A DNA stretch of 64,000 nucleotides from Ignavibacteria bacterium (GTDB lineage: Bacteria > Bacteroidota > Ignavibacteria > Kapaibacteriales > UBA961), in NCBI GenBank assembly GCA_016720145.1, contig JADJXV010000025.1, positions 33,020-97,019 on the forward strand, read 5' to 3'. Of the stretch, positions 25,305 through 35,070 are shown piece by piece. Positions within the stretch are counted from its first letter, which is position 1; each line of letters opens with the position of its first letter. Below the pieces are notes generated by a model, which was not told the origin of the DNA, made no database searches, and saw nothing but the letters and a program-made list of their open reading frames with translations. A program made the position numbers and the translations under genes.

Positions 25305-27660
25305 ATGAAAATTTTTTACCTATTAGCCTTGTTTATTCTTGCCTTTATCCTCCTGTGCTCCTCTCCACTAGCCACTGCTCAACAGGCGAAGCTCGACAGC
25401 TTGATCGCCTCAATGCAAGATATTCGAAATCAGATGAACACAAGCTCGAATTATTAAATGAACTTACTAAAGTCTATGGTTTTATGCAATTAGATAGTAT
25501 GTCATTGTATGTTGAAAAATCAATTGATTTAGCAAGACGACTGAGTAATAAAAAGGGATTAGGGGATGCCCTGAATAATAAAGGATATTTGCAATTTATG
25601 ATTGATAAGAATAAGGAATCTAAGCAAACCATTATTCAAGCAATTGAAATAAATAAAAGTTGTAACAATTTCAAAGGATTGGCTTGGTCGTATCTGGGGA
25701 TAGCTACGGTCTATAAATCTAATGGAGATTTTGAAACATATAAATCGTACACTTTAAAAGCATTAGAAGTATTTACCAAAATCAAAGATGTCCATGGTAT
25801 TTCAAATTCATATTTGTGGCTTGGTACGTATTACCTCAATGGAAATGACAGTTCAAAAGTGAAAGCGAATCACCAAAAAGCACTAGCGGTTTTAGAAGCA
25901 TTGGTGATGAAGATAATTATGCATTTACTTTACAGTTTTTGGCTTATACGTTTGGACGATCCTTGCTATGACAGTGCGCTGGCTTATCGATTAGAATCGT
26001 TATGAATCTTATTAAAAACTCAATCATCGAGGATATCTATAGGTATGTATACTGATTTAGGTGGACAGTATCAATAGGATGGCAATTATCCTAGGGCAAC
26101 TTAAAATTACTTACAAGGATTAAGGTACGCTGATGAAATGGGTGATCATGTCAATGCCCGATTTATATTAAGTAATATTACAAGTATGTATTGTGATATT
26201 GGAGAATATGACAAAGCTTTGTATTATTTACAGAAACAATTAGTAAGCGCTCAAAAAACAGATAACAAAAACGCACTCAGGGGCTGTTATATTGATTATG
26301 CAGAAGTGTATGTCAATCAAAAGAAATACAACGATGCATTAGATAAGCTCCTTGAATCTAAAAAGCTTGACAGAGAAGTGGGTGATAGTATGTATGCGTA
26401 CGCAGTTTATTTTACAAGGTGCAGCGTATGAAGGGCTTGGTAGCATGATTCTGCGTATTTATACTATCATAAAACACTTAACGAAGACGTAAAATATAAT
26501 TATCTTGCTGGTTACCCTAAGTTTTACATAGCTATTGCCCGTATTCTAAAAAAGATTCCGAATGATTCGAATGAGAGGTGAATTGCTCAAGACAATTTCA
26601 CCAACTGATAAATTCAAACAGGCAATAGATTATGCTAATCAAGCATTAACACTTACTAAAAAAAGCAGGAATGCTCGGCATGCAACGTGACGCCTTGAAG
26701 CTTTTGAGCGAACTCCTATGGAATTCAGAACAATCTTCCACAATCCTTCCACTATTATAAGCTCTACATAAGTATCAAAGACAGTATCATGAATACCGAC
26801 AATGCTAAATCAGTAGCCAACCTCCAAATCCAATACGAAACGGAAAAGAAAGAACAGCAAATCACCCTCCTCAATAAAGATAATGAGTTGCAAACCAAAG
26901 AACTCGACAAGCAAAAGTTTGTTCGCAACGGCTTCATCGCCGGCTTCGGTGTAATGATCCTCTTTGCCGGACTTTTTCTCGTACAACGCAACAAAATATC
27001 CAAAGAAAAACGCGCAGTGACGGCCTTCTCCTCAATATCCTCCCCGCCGAAGTAGCCGAAGAACTCAAATCCAAAGGCACGGCAAGCGCTAAACACTTTG
27101 ATAATGTATCGGTGTTATTTACTGATTTTAAATCATTTACCAAAGTCAGCGAGCAGCTTTCCCCACAGGAATTAGTCGATGAGTTACACACATGTTTCAA
27201 AGCATTTGATGAGATTTGCGGGAAATATTCCATCGAAAAAATCAAGACCATTGGTGATGCTTATCTCGCCGTGTGCGGTCTGCCACTTGCCGATGAAATT
27301 CACGCAGAAAATGTAGTGAATGCAGCATTGGAAATTCGTGAATTTATGAAAAATAGGCGTGAAGATTTAGGCGCAAAAACCTTTGAAATTAGAATTGGAA
27401 TTAACTCAGGAAGTGTCGTCGCGGGGATAGTTGGTGTCAAGAAATTCGCGTATGATATTTGGGGTGATACTGTCAATACGGCAGCGCGTATGGAGCAGAA
27501 CAGCGAAGCAGGAAAAATCAATATTTCTGAAACGACGTATTCGCTTGTGAAGGATCAATTTACGTGTGAGTATCGTGGTGAAATTGATGCGAAGAATAAG
27601 GGGAAACTCGCGATGTATTTTGTGGAGACAGCAAATAACGAAATCGAAAAACAACGATGA
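25305..27660 (+). pseudogene. Cyclase array gene 1: multiply broken TPR-adenylyl cyclase
   Basis: It begins at ATG 25305 with signal peptide MKIFYLLALFILAFILLCSS and 'QQAKLDSL', then needs at least four or five frame changes: near 25404 into 'ARYSKSDEHKLELLNELTKV' (to 26005), a stop-rich zone at 26005-26137, 'EYDKALYYLQKQLVSAQ' (26138-26431), 'SVANLQIQYETEKKEQQITL' (26789-27055) and near 27010 into an intact cyclase end 'VSVLFTDFKSFTKVSEQLSP' through TGA 27660. The N-terminal and juxtamembrane parts are closest to gene 13. The catalytic domain retains all key residues, so only the sensor half has decayed. The number of lesions makes sequencing error an unlikely sole cause. Confidence 0.85.
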
Positions 27661-29642
27661 AAATAATCTTGTATATACTAGCTACATTTCTAGCGACGAC
27701 AAGTATTCACGCGCAAAACCAACGCACAGTGGATTCGCTTCATGTGGTGCTAAAAACATCAGTCCCGGACTCCGTTCGTGCAGAAGCGTACAATCAGTTA
27801 GCCCGAGAATTCTGGGAATATTTCCCTGACAAAGCAGTTTTAGAGACCAATCTAAATAAAGCAATAGACTATGCTAATCAATGCCTTACAATCTCGGAAC
27901 GATGTGGCTACAAACGTGGAATGGGTGATGCCTGCCGTGTAATTGCAAGTGTGAATTTCGACAGAGGAAAGCATATTGAAGCGATAGAATGGAATAAGAG
28001 AGCACTGAACTATCGCCGCGAAGCAGGTGATGACGTGAGAATATCCGCTTCACTTTTTGCTTTGGGGGACAATTATCTGGCGATTGGTGATCACCAGCAA
28101 GCACTCAAGTACCATTTCGAATGCCTGTCCATGGATGAGCGACGAGGCGATAAAGCGGAAGCAGCAGGGATCTATCACAATATTTCAAGGACGTACGCAG
28201 CTTCAGGCAATAACAAAGAAGCACTTAAGTATCTAAAGAAAGCTTTGAAGATAAATCAAGAGATTGGAAACAAAGAAGCGCAAGGAGGAAACCTCGTGAT
28301 GATGGGGGCTTATTATTATGACGAAGGTAATATAGAAGAATCCTTGAAATGTTTCGAAGAGGCACGTTCGATATTTCAAACGCTTGGTAGGAAAGACAAC
28401 TATGCAATGAGTTTGATTGGAGTTGGCTCAAATTTATCCCGAAAGGAAAAATACGCCCAAGCGATTGATAGTTTGGAAAAAGCTCTTTCTATATTCCGCG
28501 TACTTCAAGATAAAAATGGAATTGCATGGTCATACAACAACCTTGGCACAAGCTACACAGAACAGAAAAAATTTAAGGAAGCCGCAGTATGCTTGGACAG
28601 TTGCCTGCGGCTATGCAAGGAACTTGGCGGTATAGGTGTGATGAAAAATGTCTATCAGCGTTTGTATCAATTGGACTCTGCAGCTGGAAATATTAGGCGA
28701 GCTTTTACAAACTTTCAACTCTATATCGGTCTTCGCGATAGCATCACCAAAAACGCAAACACCGAAACTATAGAGAAACAACAAATGCGTTTTGAGTATT
28801 CTAAAAAAGAAGAACAAGAGAAAACAGAGCAATCAAAGCGTGATGCCGTTCAAGCTGTTACCCTAAAATCACTTATGGCAGGAATAGTTCTAGTTTTCCT
28901 ACTTGCCGTAATACTCTACAACCGTTTTAGAATAAAGAAGAGAGCGAATATACTACTGGAAGAAAAGAATCAGATTATTAGCAACGAAAAGGAAAAGTCC
29001 GATAATTTACTCCTCAATATCCTCCCGACCGAAGTAGCCGAAGAACTCAAAACCAAAGGAACGGCAAGCGCCAAACACTTCGATAATGTATCAGTGCTAT
29101 TCACTGATTTCAAATCATTTACGACTGTCAGCGAGCAGCTTTCTCCGCAGGAATTAGTCGATGAATTACACACATGTTTTAAAGCATTTGATGAGATTTG
29201 CGGGAAATATTCTATCGAAAAAATCAAGACCATCGGTGATGCCTATCTTGCAGTGTGTGGACTGCCTCTTTCTGATGAAAAACACGCAGAAAATGTGGTG
29301 CATGCTGCGCTCGAAATCAGAGAATTTATGAAAAAAAGACGTGAGAATCTTGGTGCGAAAACCTTTGAAATTAGAATTGGAATTAACTCAGGAAGTGTGG
29401 TCGCGGGCATCGTCGGTGTCAAGAAATTCGCTTATGATATTTGGGGTGATACGGTCAATACCGCAGCGCGTATGGAGCAGAACAGCGAAGCAGGAAAAAT
29501 CAATATTTCGGAAACGACGTATTCGCTTGTGAAGGACAAATTTACGTGTGAATATCGTGGTGAAATTGATGCGAAGAATAAGGGGATGTTGAAGATGTAT
29601 TTTGTGGAGAGATTCCCACTATATCAACAAGAGAAACAATGA
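27657..29642 (+). CDS. Cyclase array gene 2: TPR-sensor membrane adenylyl cyclase
   Basis: This 661-residue protein is the clearest template for the family. The signal peptide is about 1-20. TPR motifs cover about 65-345 ('ALKYHFECLSMDERRGDK', 'ALKYLKKALKINQEIGNK'). A membrane helix lies at about 403-421, with positive residues after it, placing TPRs in the periplasm and the cyclase in the cytoplasm. Metal-binding D484 ('FTDF') and D528 ('KTIGDAY'), adenine-specifying K524 and D594 ('YDIWGD') and transition-state N601/R605 ('NTAARME') are all present, which predicts ATP rather than GTP as substrate. The start overlaps the gene 1 stop by 4 bp (ATGA). Confidence 0.93.
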   Translation: MKIILYILATFLATTSIHAQNQRTVDSLHVVLKTSVPDSVRAEAYNQLAREFWEYFPDKAVLETNLNKAIDYANQCLTISERCGYKRGMGDACRVIASVNFDRGKHIEAIEWNKRALNYRREAGDDVRISASLFALGDNYLAIGDHQQALKYHFECLSMDERRGDKAEAAGIYHNISRTYAASGNNKEALKYLKKALKINQEIGNKEAQGGNLVMMGAYYYDEGNIEESLKCFEEARSIFQTLGRKDNYAMSLIGVGSNLSRKEKYAQAIDSLEKALSIFRVLQDKNGIAWSYNNLGTSYTEQKKFKEAAVCLDSCLRLCKELGGIGVMKNVYQRLYQLDSAAGNIRRAFTNFQLYIGLRDSITKNANTETIEKQQMRFEYSKKEEQEKTEQSKRDAVQAVTLKSLMAGIVLVFLLAVILYNRFRIKKRANILLEEKNQIISNEKEKSDNLLLNILPTEVAEELKTKGTASAKHFDNVSVLFTDFKSFTTVSEQLSPQELVDELHTCFKAFDEICGKYSIEKIKTIGDAYLAVCGLPLSDEKHAENVVHAALEIREFMKKRRENLGAKTFEIRIGINSGSVVAGIVGVKKFAYDIWGDTVNTAARMEQNSEAGKINISETTYSLVKDKFTCEYRGEIDAKNKGMLKMYFVERFPLYQQEKQ

Positions 29643-31633
29643 AAAAAGTACTTTGGATAGCAATGCTATTATTGTCAATTGGTAGTGGCTTTGCACAAGA
29701 CTTGCATAAAGTGGATTCGCTGAATGCTGAATTGCAAAAGCACGAGGCGCGGAAGAAATCACTCGGCTCTTTGGCAACGGCTATGATAGATACTACTAAG
29801 GCAGATATATTGTTTGAGTTAAGTAAGTCATATTTGAGAAGTAACCCCGAAAAAGGAAAAGAGTATGCACGGCAATGCTTGTCTCTATCGGAGCAAATAG
29901 GTTTTAAAAAAGGAATTTGTAATGCGCTTAACTGTTTTGGAAATATTAAAAAAGGAGAAGGGAACTACGAATCAGCTCTATCCGACTTTCAAAAATCATT
30001 AAAGATTAGTGAGGATATAAAAGACAAAAAAGGAATAAGTTCAGCATCTTGCTTTATAGGAATTGTTTATTTGTACCAAGGCAATTATCCCGAAGCGATG
30101 AAAAAACAGCTCTTCGCTTTAAAGCTAAGTGAAGATATAGGAGACAAGACTGGAATGGCAAATATTTATAACGAGTTAGGGCTAGTTTATCTTTATCAGA
30201 ATAACAACCCTGAAGCATTGAAAAATTTCTTTGCTTGCATAAAGCTAAAAGAAGAAATGGGAGAAAAGTATGGAACTGCCGCGGCAATTCATAATATAGG
30301 TATGACGTATAGCTACATGGGTAAGAATCTGTTGAGTATTGAATATTATCTAAAAGCCAAAAAAATAAATTTGGAATCGGGCAATAAGCAATATCTCGCT
30401 AATAACTTATCTATGTTAGCAATAGAATATTTCTACCAAAAAGACTATTCCGAGTCGTTGAAAAACCAGTTTATTGGATTAAAAATCTTTCAAGAACTTG
30501 GAGACAAGTATGGCATAGGAACTTCATACATAATCATAGGAGAAGTTTATAAAAAGATGGGCAATTTCAGAGAAGCATTAAACTATGAAACAAGTGGCTT
30601 AACTATAGCCAAAGAAATTGGTTCGTTGGAATTGATGAAAGAGTCCTATCGGAATCTTTTTGAAATTGACTCTGCATTGAATAATTATAAAGGATCTTTT
30701 GAGAATCATAAATTATATATGCAAATAATGGATTCCTTATACAACATTGAGAAGAATAAGAAAATAACGCAGATGCAAATGAAGTATGATTTCGATAAAA
30801 AGGAGTCTCTTACAAAAGTTGAGACTGAAAAAGAATTACAGAAACAAAAGTTTATTCGCAACGGTTTTGTTGGTGGTTTTGGATTGGTTCTTCTTTTCTC
30901 AATACTCATAGTCATCCAAAGAAATAAGGTAAAACGTGAAAAGAAGAATGTAGAGCACCAGAAGCTCAATGTAGAATTAGAAAAAGACCGCTCCGACGCC
31001 CTCCTCCTCAATATCCTCCCCGCCGAAGTAGCCGAAGAACTCAAAACCAAAGGCACAGCAGACGCCAAACACTTTGACAATGTAACAGTGTTATTTACTG
31101 ATTTTATATCATTTACGACAATTAGCGAAACTCTTACACCACAAGAACTTGTCGGCGAATTACACACCTGTTTTAAAGCATTTGACGAAATCTGTGGGAA
31201 GTATTCCATCGAAAAAATCAAGACCATCGGCGACGCCTATCTCGCCGTGTGTGGTCTTCCGCTTTCGAATGAAAAGCACGCAGAAAATGTGGTAAACGCC
31301 GCGCTGGAAATTCGTGAATTCATGGTGAATCGAAGCGTAGAATTAGGCGCCAAAACCTTTGAAATTAGAATAGGAATTAACTCCAAAAGTGTCGTGGCCG
31401 GAATCGTGGGTGTGAAAAAATTCGCCTATGATATTTGGGGTGATACGGTCAATACTGCAGCGCGGATGGAACAAAATTCGGAAGCCGGAAAGATTAATAT
31501 TTCTGAGACGACATACTCGCTTGTGAAGGATCAATTTACGTGTAAATATCGCGGGGAAATCGATGCTAAGAACAAGGGGAAACTAAAATGTATTTTGTGG
31601 AGACACTTTAATCAAAATCGCGTATCGATGTAA
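29639..31633 (+). CDS. Cyclase array gene 3: TPR-sensor adenylyl cyclase with a frameshifted tail
   Basis: It is 664 residues as read. The signal peptide is MKKVLWIAMLLLSIGSGFAQ, followed by the 'ATAMIDTTKADILFELS' block shared with genes 9, 11 and 16, TPRs at about 60-350 and a membrane helix near 405-425. Catalytic D488, K528, D532, D598, N605 and R609 are kept, but the usual 'GINSGSVVAG' reads 'GINSKSVVAG', an unusual Gly-to-Lys change. One base is missing near 31585-31588, so the conserved ending 'KMYFVETL' becomes 'CILWRHF...'; without it the gene would stop at 31611 (657 residues). The start overlaps the gene 2 stop by ATGA. 'ISETLTPQELVGEL' is shared with distant gene 15. Confidence 0.9.
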   Translation: MKKVLWIAMLLLSIGSGFAQDLHKVDSLNAELQKHEARKKSLGSLATAMIDTTKADILFELSKSYLRSNPEKGKEYARQCLSLSEQIGFKKGICNALNCFGNIKKGEGNYESALSDFQKSLKISEDIKDKKGISSASCFIGIVYLYQGNYPEAMKKQLFALKLSEDIGDKTGMANIYNELGLVYLYQNNNPEALKNFFACIKLKEEMGEKYGTAAAIHNIGMTYSYMGKNLLSIEYYLKAKKINLESGNKQYLANNLSMLAIEYFYQKDYSESLKNQFIGLKIFQELGDKYGIGTSYIIIGEVYKKMGNFREALNYETSGLTIAKEIGSLELMKESYRNLFEIDSALNNYKGSFENHKLYMQIMDSLYNIEKNKKITQMQMKYDFDKKESLTKVETEKELQKQKFIRNGFVGGFGLVLLFSILIVIQRNKVKREKKNVEHQKLNVELEKDRSDALLLNILPAEVAEELKTKGTADAKHFDNVTVLFTDFISFTTISETLTPQELVGELHTCFKAFDEICGKYSIEKIKTIGDAYLAVCGLPLSNEKHAENVVNAALEIREFMVNRSVELGAKTFEIRIGINSKSVVAGIVGVKKFAYDIWGDTVNTAARMEQNSEAGKINISETTYSLVKDQFTCKYRGEIDAKNKGKLKCILWRHFNQNRVSM

Positions 31634-32316
31634 TATTGGTAGCAAAATAAACACATTCTTTTAAAATCGCGTAGCGATGTAATATTGGTAGCAAAATAAA
31701 CACATTCTTTTAAAATCGCGTAGCGATGTAATATTATCATGGCAAATACATATACTCAAATATACTTACAATTCATCTTTGCACCAAAATTCCGTGCATC
31801 GCTTATTCATCCTGAATGGGAAAATGAATTATACAAATACATCACTGGAATAGTGCAACACCATCATCATAAAATGCTTTGTATAAATGGCATGCCTGAC
31901 CATATTCATTTGCTTATTGGCTTTCATACGACACAATCAATTGGTGATTTAATGCAAGATGTAAAGGCGAGTTCTTCAAAATGGATTAATGAAAACAAAT
32001 TGACGAAAATTAGATTTGAATGGCAATCCGGATATGGATCATTTTCCTATTCTAAATCTCATGTTGCTGATGTTATTGCTTATATTCAAAGTCAAAAGGA
32101 ACACCATAGGAAACGAACATTTTTAGATGAATACAAACTATTCCTTGAAAACTTTCAAGTAGATTATAATGAACAGTTTATATTCAAAACTCCTGAATGA
32201 AAAGCACTTACAATATATCGTGCCTCTGGCACTTGAACAATTTGGTATGTATTTTCTACCAATATATCGTGCCGCTGGCACTTAAACATTTCTGGTGTGT
32301 ACTATCTACCAAAATT
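31612..32316 (+). mobile_element. IS200/RAYT-like insertion element 1 (intact tnpA)
   Basis: The left end has three direct copies at 49-bp spacing of a hairpin unit with core ATCGCGTAGCGAT (31618, 31667 and 31716 region; the first copy has GTATCGAT). The tnpA gene is at 31739-32200. The right end has two 50-bp-spaced copies of a unit with palindrome GTGCCTCTGGCAC or GTGCCGCTGGCAC (about 32220 and 32270). There are no terminal inverted repeats or target duplications of the DDE kind, as expected for HUH elements. It is followed directly by a cyclase-tail copy. Confidence 0.8.
31739..32200 (+). CDS. tnpA: IS200-like Y1 HUH transposase
   Basis: This 153-residue Y1 transposase (IS200-like, PF01797 type) has the HUH pair H55/H57 in 'MPDHIHLLIGF' and nucleophile Y115 in 'DVIAYIQSQKEHH'. 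These enzymes cut and join single-stranded DNA at subterminal hairpins. The flanking hairpin units here fit, and their multiple copies recall REP-associated tyrosine transposases (RAYTs). Three further copies lie at 34411, 37033 and 48085. It is nearly identical to the other intact copies, so spread was recent. Confidence 0.92.
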   Translation: MANTYTQIYLQFIFAPKFRASLIHPEWENELYKYITGIVQHHHHKMLCINGMPDHIHLLIGFHTTQSIGDLMQDVKASSSKWINENKLTKIRFEWQSGYGSFSYSKSHVADVIAYIQSQKEHHRKRTFLDEYKLFLENFQVDYNEQFIFKTPE

Positions 32317-32391
32317 GAGTATCGTGGTGAAATTGATGCGAAAAACAAGGGGAAATTGAAGATGTATTTTGTGGAACCGCCTACTATTTAA
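32317..32391 (+). repeat. Cyclase 3'-tail copy after element 1
   Basis: This segment encodes 'EYRGEIDAKNKGKLKMYFVE' plus 'PPTI' and a stop, matching the last codons of the array cyclases. It begins abruptly at the element's right junction and ends 10 bp before gene 4. It is not an independent gene. Confidence 0.85.
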
Positions 32392-32401
32392 TACGTTGCG
32401 T

Positions 32402-34330
32402 ATGAAAAAATTGCTTCTACTTATCGTTCTATTACTGTCAACTTTATCCGGGTATGGACAGCATCAACATAAAATTGACTCGCTTCTGAGTGTGCTTGCG
32501 ACGACAAAAGATGACACAAATAAAGTCAATATTTTCAATAAGATAAGTGAAAGTACCTCAGAGTATCAGCTTGCTCTCCACTATGCAGAGCAAGCGATTA
32601 GTCTTTCCGAAAAGATTGGTTTCAAGCGTGGTGCCGCCCTTGCGTATAAGACGGCAGGGAATGCTCAAAGGAAGTTGTCCAATAATCTAAAAGCACTCGA
32701 ATATTTTCAAAAATCGATTGCAATTGCCGATGAAATCGGTGACCATAATTTTACTGCCGGACCGCTGCATAATATCGGGCTCGTTTACAATTCTCTAGGG
32801 AATCGTTCCGAAGCGCTCAGGTATGCATTACAAGCAAAAAAGATAAATCTTGCATCCGGAAATAAAAACTGGCTCGCCCGCAATCTTACCTTTATCGCAG
32901 GATTTTATAACGCGCTGGAAAATCCCCAAGAAGCCCTCACCACCTACCATGAGGCAATGGCAATCAGTAAAGAAATTGGCGACTATAATAATCTGATGTA
33001 TTTAAATTATAATATAGGACTTACCTATCAAGTGCTTCGCAGGTGGCCGGAAGCATTGGCAAGCTTTACAATGTCGCTGACTATTGCCGAGAAAATCAAC
33101 TCTAAGCAAGGGATGTGTTCAGCATATCTAGCTATTGGGTCACATTATGCCATGCAAGATCAATTTAATGATGCCTTGCCCTACCTTCAAAAAGCATTAC
33201 CAATTGCCGAAGAAATCGGGGATAAATTTACTGAAGGACAGGTATTACTAAATATTGGGATTTCCTTTGAGAAACTTAAACGATACGCGGAAGCAATAGT
33301 CTATGTCAATAAGGGACTTGCAGTTGCAAAGGAAATCGGGGATTTGGAAAGGATAGTTACAGGATATAATGAGCTCTCGGATATTGCTATGATGCTCGGT
33401 AAGTATAAGGAAGCATACGAGTATCATAAGCTCTTTATACAGTTCAAAGATTCATTGACGAGCCAAGGCAATGACAGAAAGCTAACCACAACTTTACTCA
33501 ATTATGGTTTTGAAAAAACCCAAGACTCTATCAAAGCCGAGCAAGCTCGCAAAGATGCTCTCACCATGAAAGAAATGGACATGCAAAAGCGCATACAAAC
33601 CCTTCTCATCGGTAGCTTTACTGTGGTCGCTTTCTTCCTGATTCTTGTGTTCCGCCAACGGAATAACATCAACAAAGAAAAAAAAATAAGCGAAAAAGAA
33701 CGGGAACGTTCCGACAATTTACTCCTCAATATTCTCCCCACCGATGTAGCCGAAGAACTCAAAACCAAAGGAACGGCAAAAGCCAAACACTTCGACAATG
33801 TCACCGTGCTATTCACTGATTTCAAATCATTTACGACTGTCAGCGAGCAGCTTTCTCCGCAGGAATTAGTCGATGAATTACACGCCTGTTTCAAAGCATT
33901 TGACGAGATAATTACAAAATATACTATAGAGAAAATCAAGACCATCGGCGATGCTTATCTTGCAGTCTGTGGGCTGCCTCTTTCGGATGAAAAACACGCA
34001 GAAAATGTCGTGAATGCAGCGCTCGAAATTCGGGAATATATGAAAAATAGGCGAAAAGAATTAGGTGAAAAAACCTTTGAAATCCGCATAGGAATTAATA
34101 GCGGCAGCGTGGTCGCCGGCATCGTTGGTGTCAAGAAATTCGCGTATGACATTTGGGGAGATACTGTGAATACAGCGGCGAGGATGGAACAAAATTCCGA
34201 AGCCGGGAAAATAAACATTTCGGAGACGACATACTCGCTTGTGAAGGATCAATTTACGTGTGAATATCGCGGTGAAATTGATGCGAAGAATAAAGGGATG
34301 TTGAAGATGTATTTTGTGGAGAAAGCCTAA
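32402..34330 (+). CDS. Cyclase array gene 4: TPR-sensor adenylyl cyclase
   Basis: The protein is 642 residues from ATG 32402 (MKKLLLLIVLLLSTLSGYGQ, a signal peptide); the longer frame begins inside the preceding tail copy and is rejected. TPRs lie at about 50-345 ('ALEYFQKSIAIADEIGDH', 'ALTTYHEAMAISKEIGDY', 'ALPYLQKALPIAEEIGDK') and a membrane helix 'LLIGSFTVVAFFLILVF' near 400. Catalytic residues fall near D473, K513, D517, D583, N590 and R594. It carries 'FDEIITKYTIEKIK' where most copies have 'ICGKYSIEKIK' or 'ICTKYSIEKIK'. The 3' end and the following 80 bp are identical in layout to those of gene 5. Confidence 0.92.
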   Translation: MKKLLLLIVLLLSTLSGYGQHQHKIDSLLSVLATTKDDTNKVNIFNKISESTSEYQLALHYAEQAISLSEKIGFKRGAALAYKTAGNAQRKLSNNLKALEYFQKSIAIADEIGDHNFTAGPLHNIGLVYNSLGNRSEALRYALQAKKINLASGNKNWLARNLTFIAGFYNALENPQEALTTYHEAMAISKEIGDYNNLMYLNYNIGLTYQVLRRWPEALASFTMSLTIAEKINSKQGMCSAYLAIGSHYAMQDQFNDALPYLQKALPIAEEIGDKFTEGQVLLNIGISFEKLKRYAEAIVYVNKGLAVAKEIGDLERIVTGYNELSDIAMMLGKYKEAYEYHKLFIQFKDSLTSQGNDRKLTTTLLNYGFEKTQDSIKAEQARKDALTMKEMDMQKRIQTLLIGSFTVVAFFLILVFRQRNNINKEKKISEKERERSDNLLLNILPTDVAEELKTKGTAKAKHFDNVTVLFTDFKSFTTVSEQLSPQELVDELHACFKAFDEIITKYTIEKIKTIGDAYLAVCGLPLSDEKHAENVVNAALEIREYMKNRRKELGEKTFEIRIGINSGSVVAGIVGVKKFAYDIWGDTVNTAARMEQNSEAGKINISETTYSLVKDQFTCEYRGEIDAKNKGMLKMYFVEKA

Positions 34331-34333
34331 TTT

Positions 34334-34990
34334 AACAATCGCATAGCGATGAAATATTGGTAGCATAGATAACACATTCAACAACAATCGCGTAGCGATG
34401 TAATATTATCATGGCAAATACCTATACTCAAATATACTTGCAATTCATTTTTGCACCCAAATTTCGTGCTTCGCTTATTCATCATGATTGGGAAAATGAT
34501 TTGTATAAATATATCACAGGAATTGTACAACACCATAACCATAAAATGCTTTGCATCAATGGAATGTCCGACCACATTCATTTGCTTGTTGGCTTTCATA
34601 CAACACAATCAATTGGTGACTTAATGCAAGATGTAAAAGCGAGTTCTTCAAAATGGATTAACGAAAATAAATTAACAAAACTCAGATTTGAATGGCAATC
34701 CGGCTATGGCGCGTTTTCGTATTCAAAATCTCAGGTGGCAGATGTTATTTCTTATATTAAAAGACAAAAGGAACATCATAGAAAACGAACATTTCTGGAC
34801 GAATATAAACTGTTCCTTGAAAACTTTCAAGTAGATTATAATGAACAGTTTATATTTAAAATTCCGGAATAAAAAAAGCATGTAGAATATATCGTGCCTC
34901 TGGCACTTGACCTATTTGGTATGCATTATCTACCAATATATCGTGCCTCTGGCACTTGAACTATTTGGTATCAATTATCAACCACTATTT
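34334..34990 (+). mobile_element. IS200/RAYT-like insertion element 2 (intact tnpA)
   Basis: The left end has two hairpin units (ATCGCATAGCGAT near 34338 and ATCGCGTAGCGAT near 34387). The tnpA is at 34411-34872. The right end has two GTGCCTCTGGCAC units (near 34895 and 34945). The sequence is close to element 3, including the 'GGTAGCATAGATAACACATT' spacer, so these two are likely segmental copies. Confidence 0.8.
34411..34872 (+). CDS. tnpA: IS200-like Y1 HUH transposase
   Basis: This 153-residue transposase differs from the copy at 31739 by a few residues (for example 'HHDWENDLYKY', 'MSDHIHLLVGF', 'DVISYIKRQKEHH'). H55, H57 and Y115 are retained. The P53-to-S change next to the HUH motif is private to this copy. 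Confidence 0.92.
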   Translation: MANTYTQIYLQFIFAPKFRASLIHHDWENDLYKYITGIVQHHNHKMLCINGMSDHIHLLVGFHTTQSIGDLMQDVKASSSKWINENKLTKLRFEWQSGYGAFSYSKSQVADVISYIKRQKEHHRKRTFLDEYKLFLENFQVDYNEQFIFKIPE

Positions 34991-35061
34991 ACTATCGCGG
35001 AGAAATCGATGCTAAAAATAAGGGAATGTTGAAGATGTATTTTGTAATCTCTATTAAATAA
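34991..35061 (+). repeat. Cyclase 3'-tail copy after element 2
   Basis: It reads 'YRGEIDAKNKGMLKMYFV' then 'ISIK' and a stop, 9 bp before gene 5. The 'GML' variant is also found at the ends of genes 2, 4 and 5. Confidence 0.8.
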
Positions 35062-35070
35062 AGGAACAGT

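Noticed and set aside
32197..32391. Short ORF between element 1 and gene 4
   Set aside because: It is only the translated cyclase-tail copy fused to right-end repeat sequence, not a gene.
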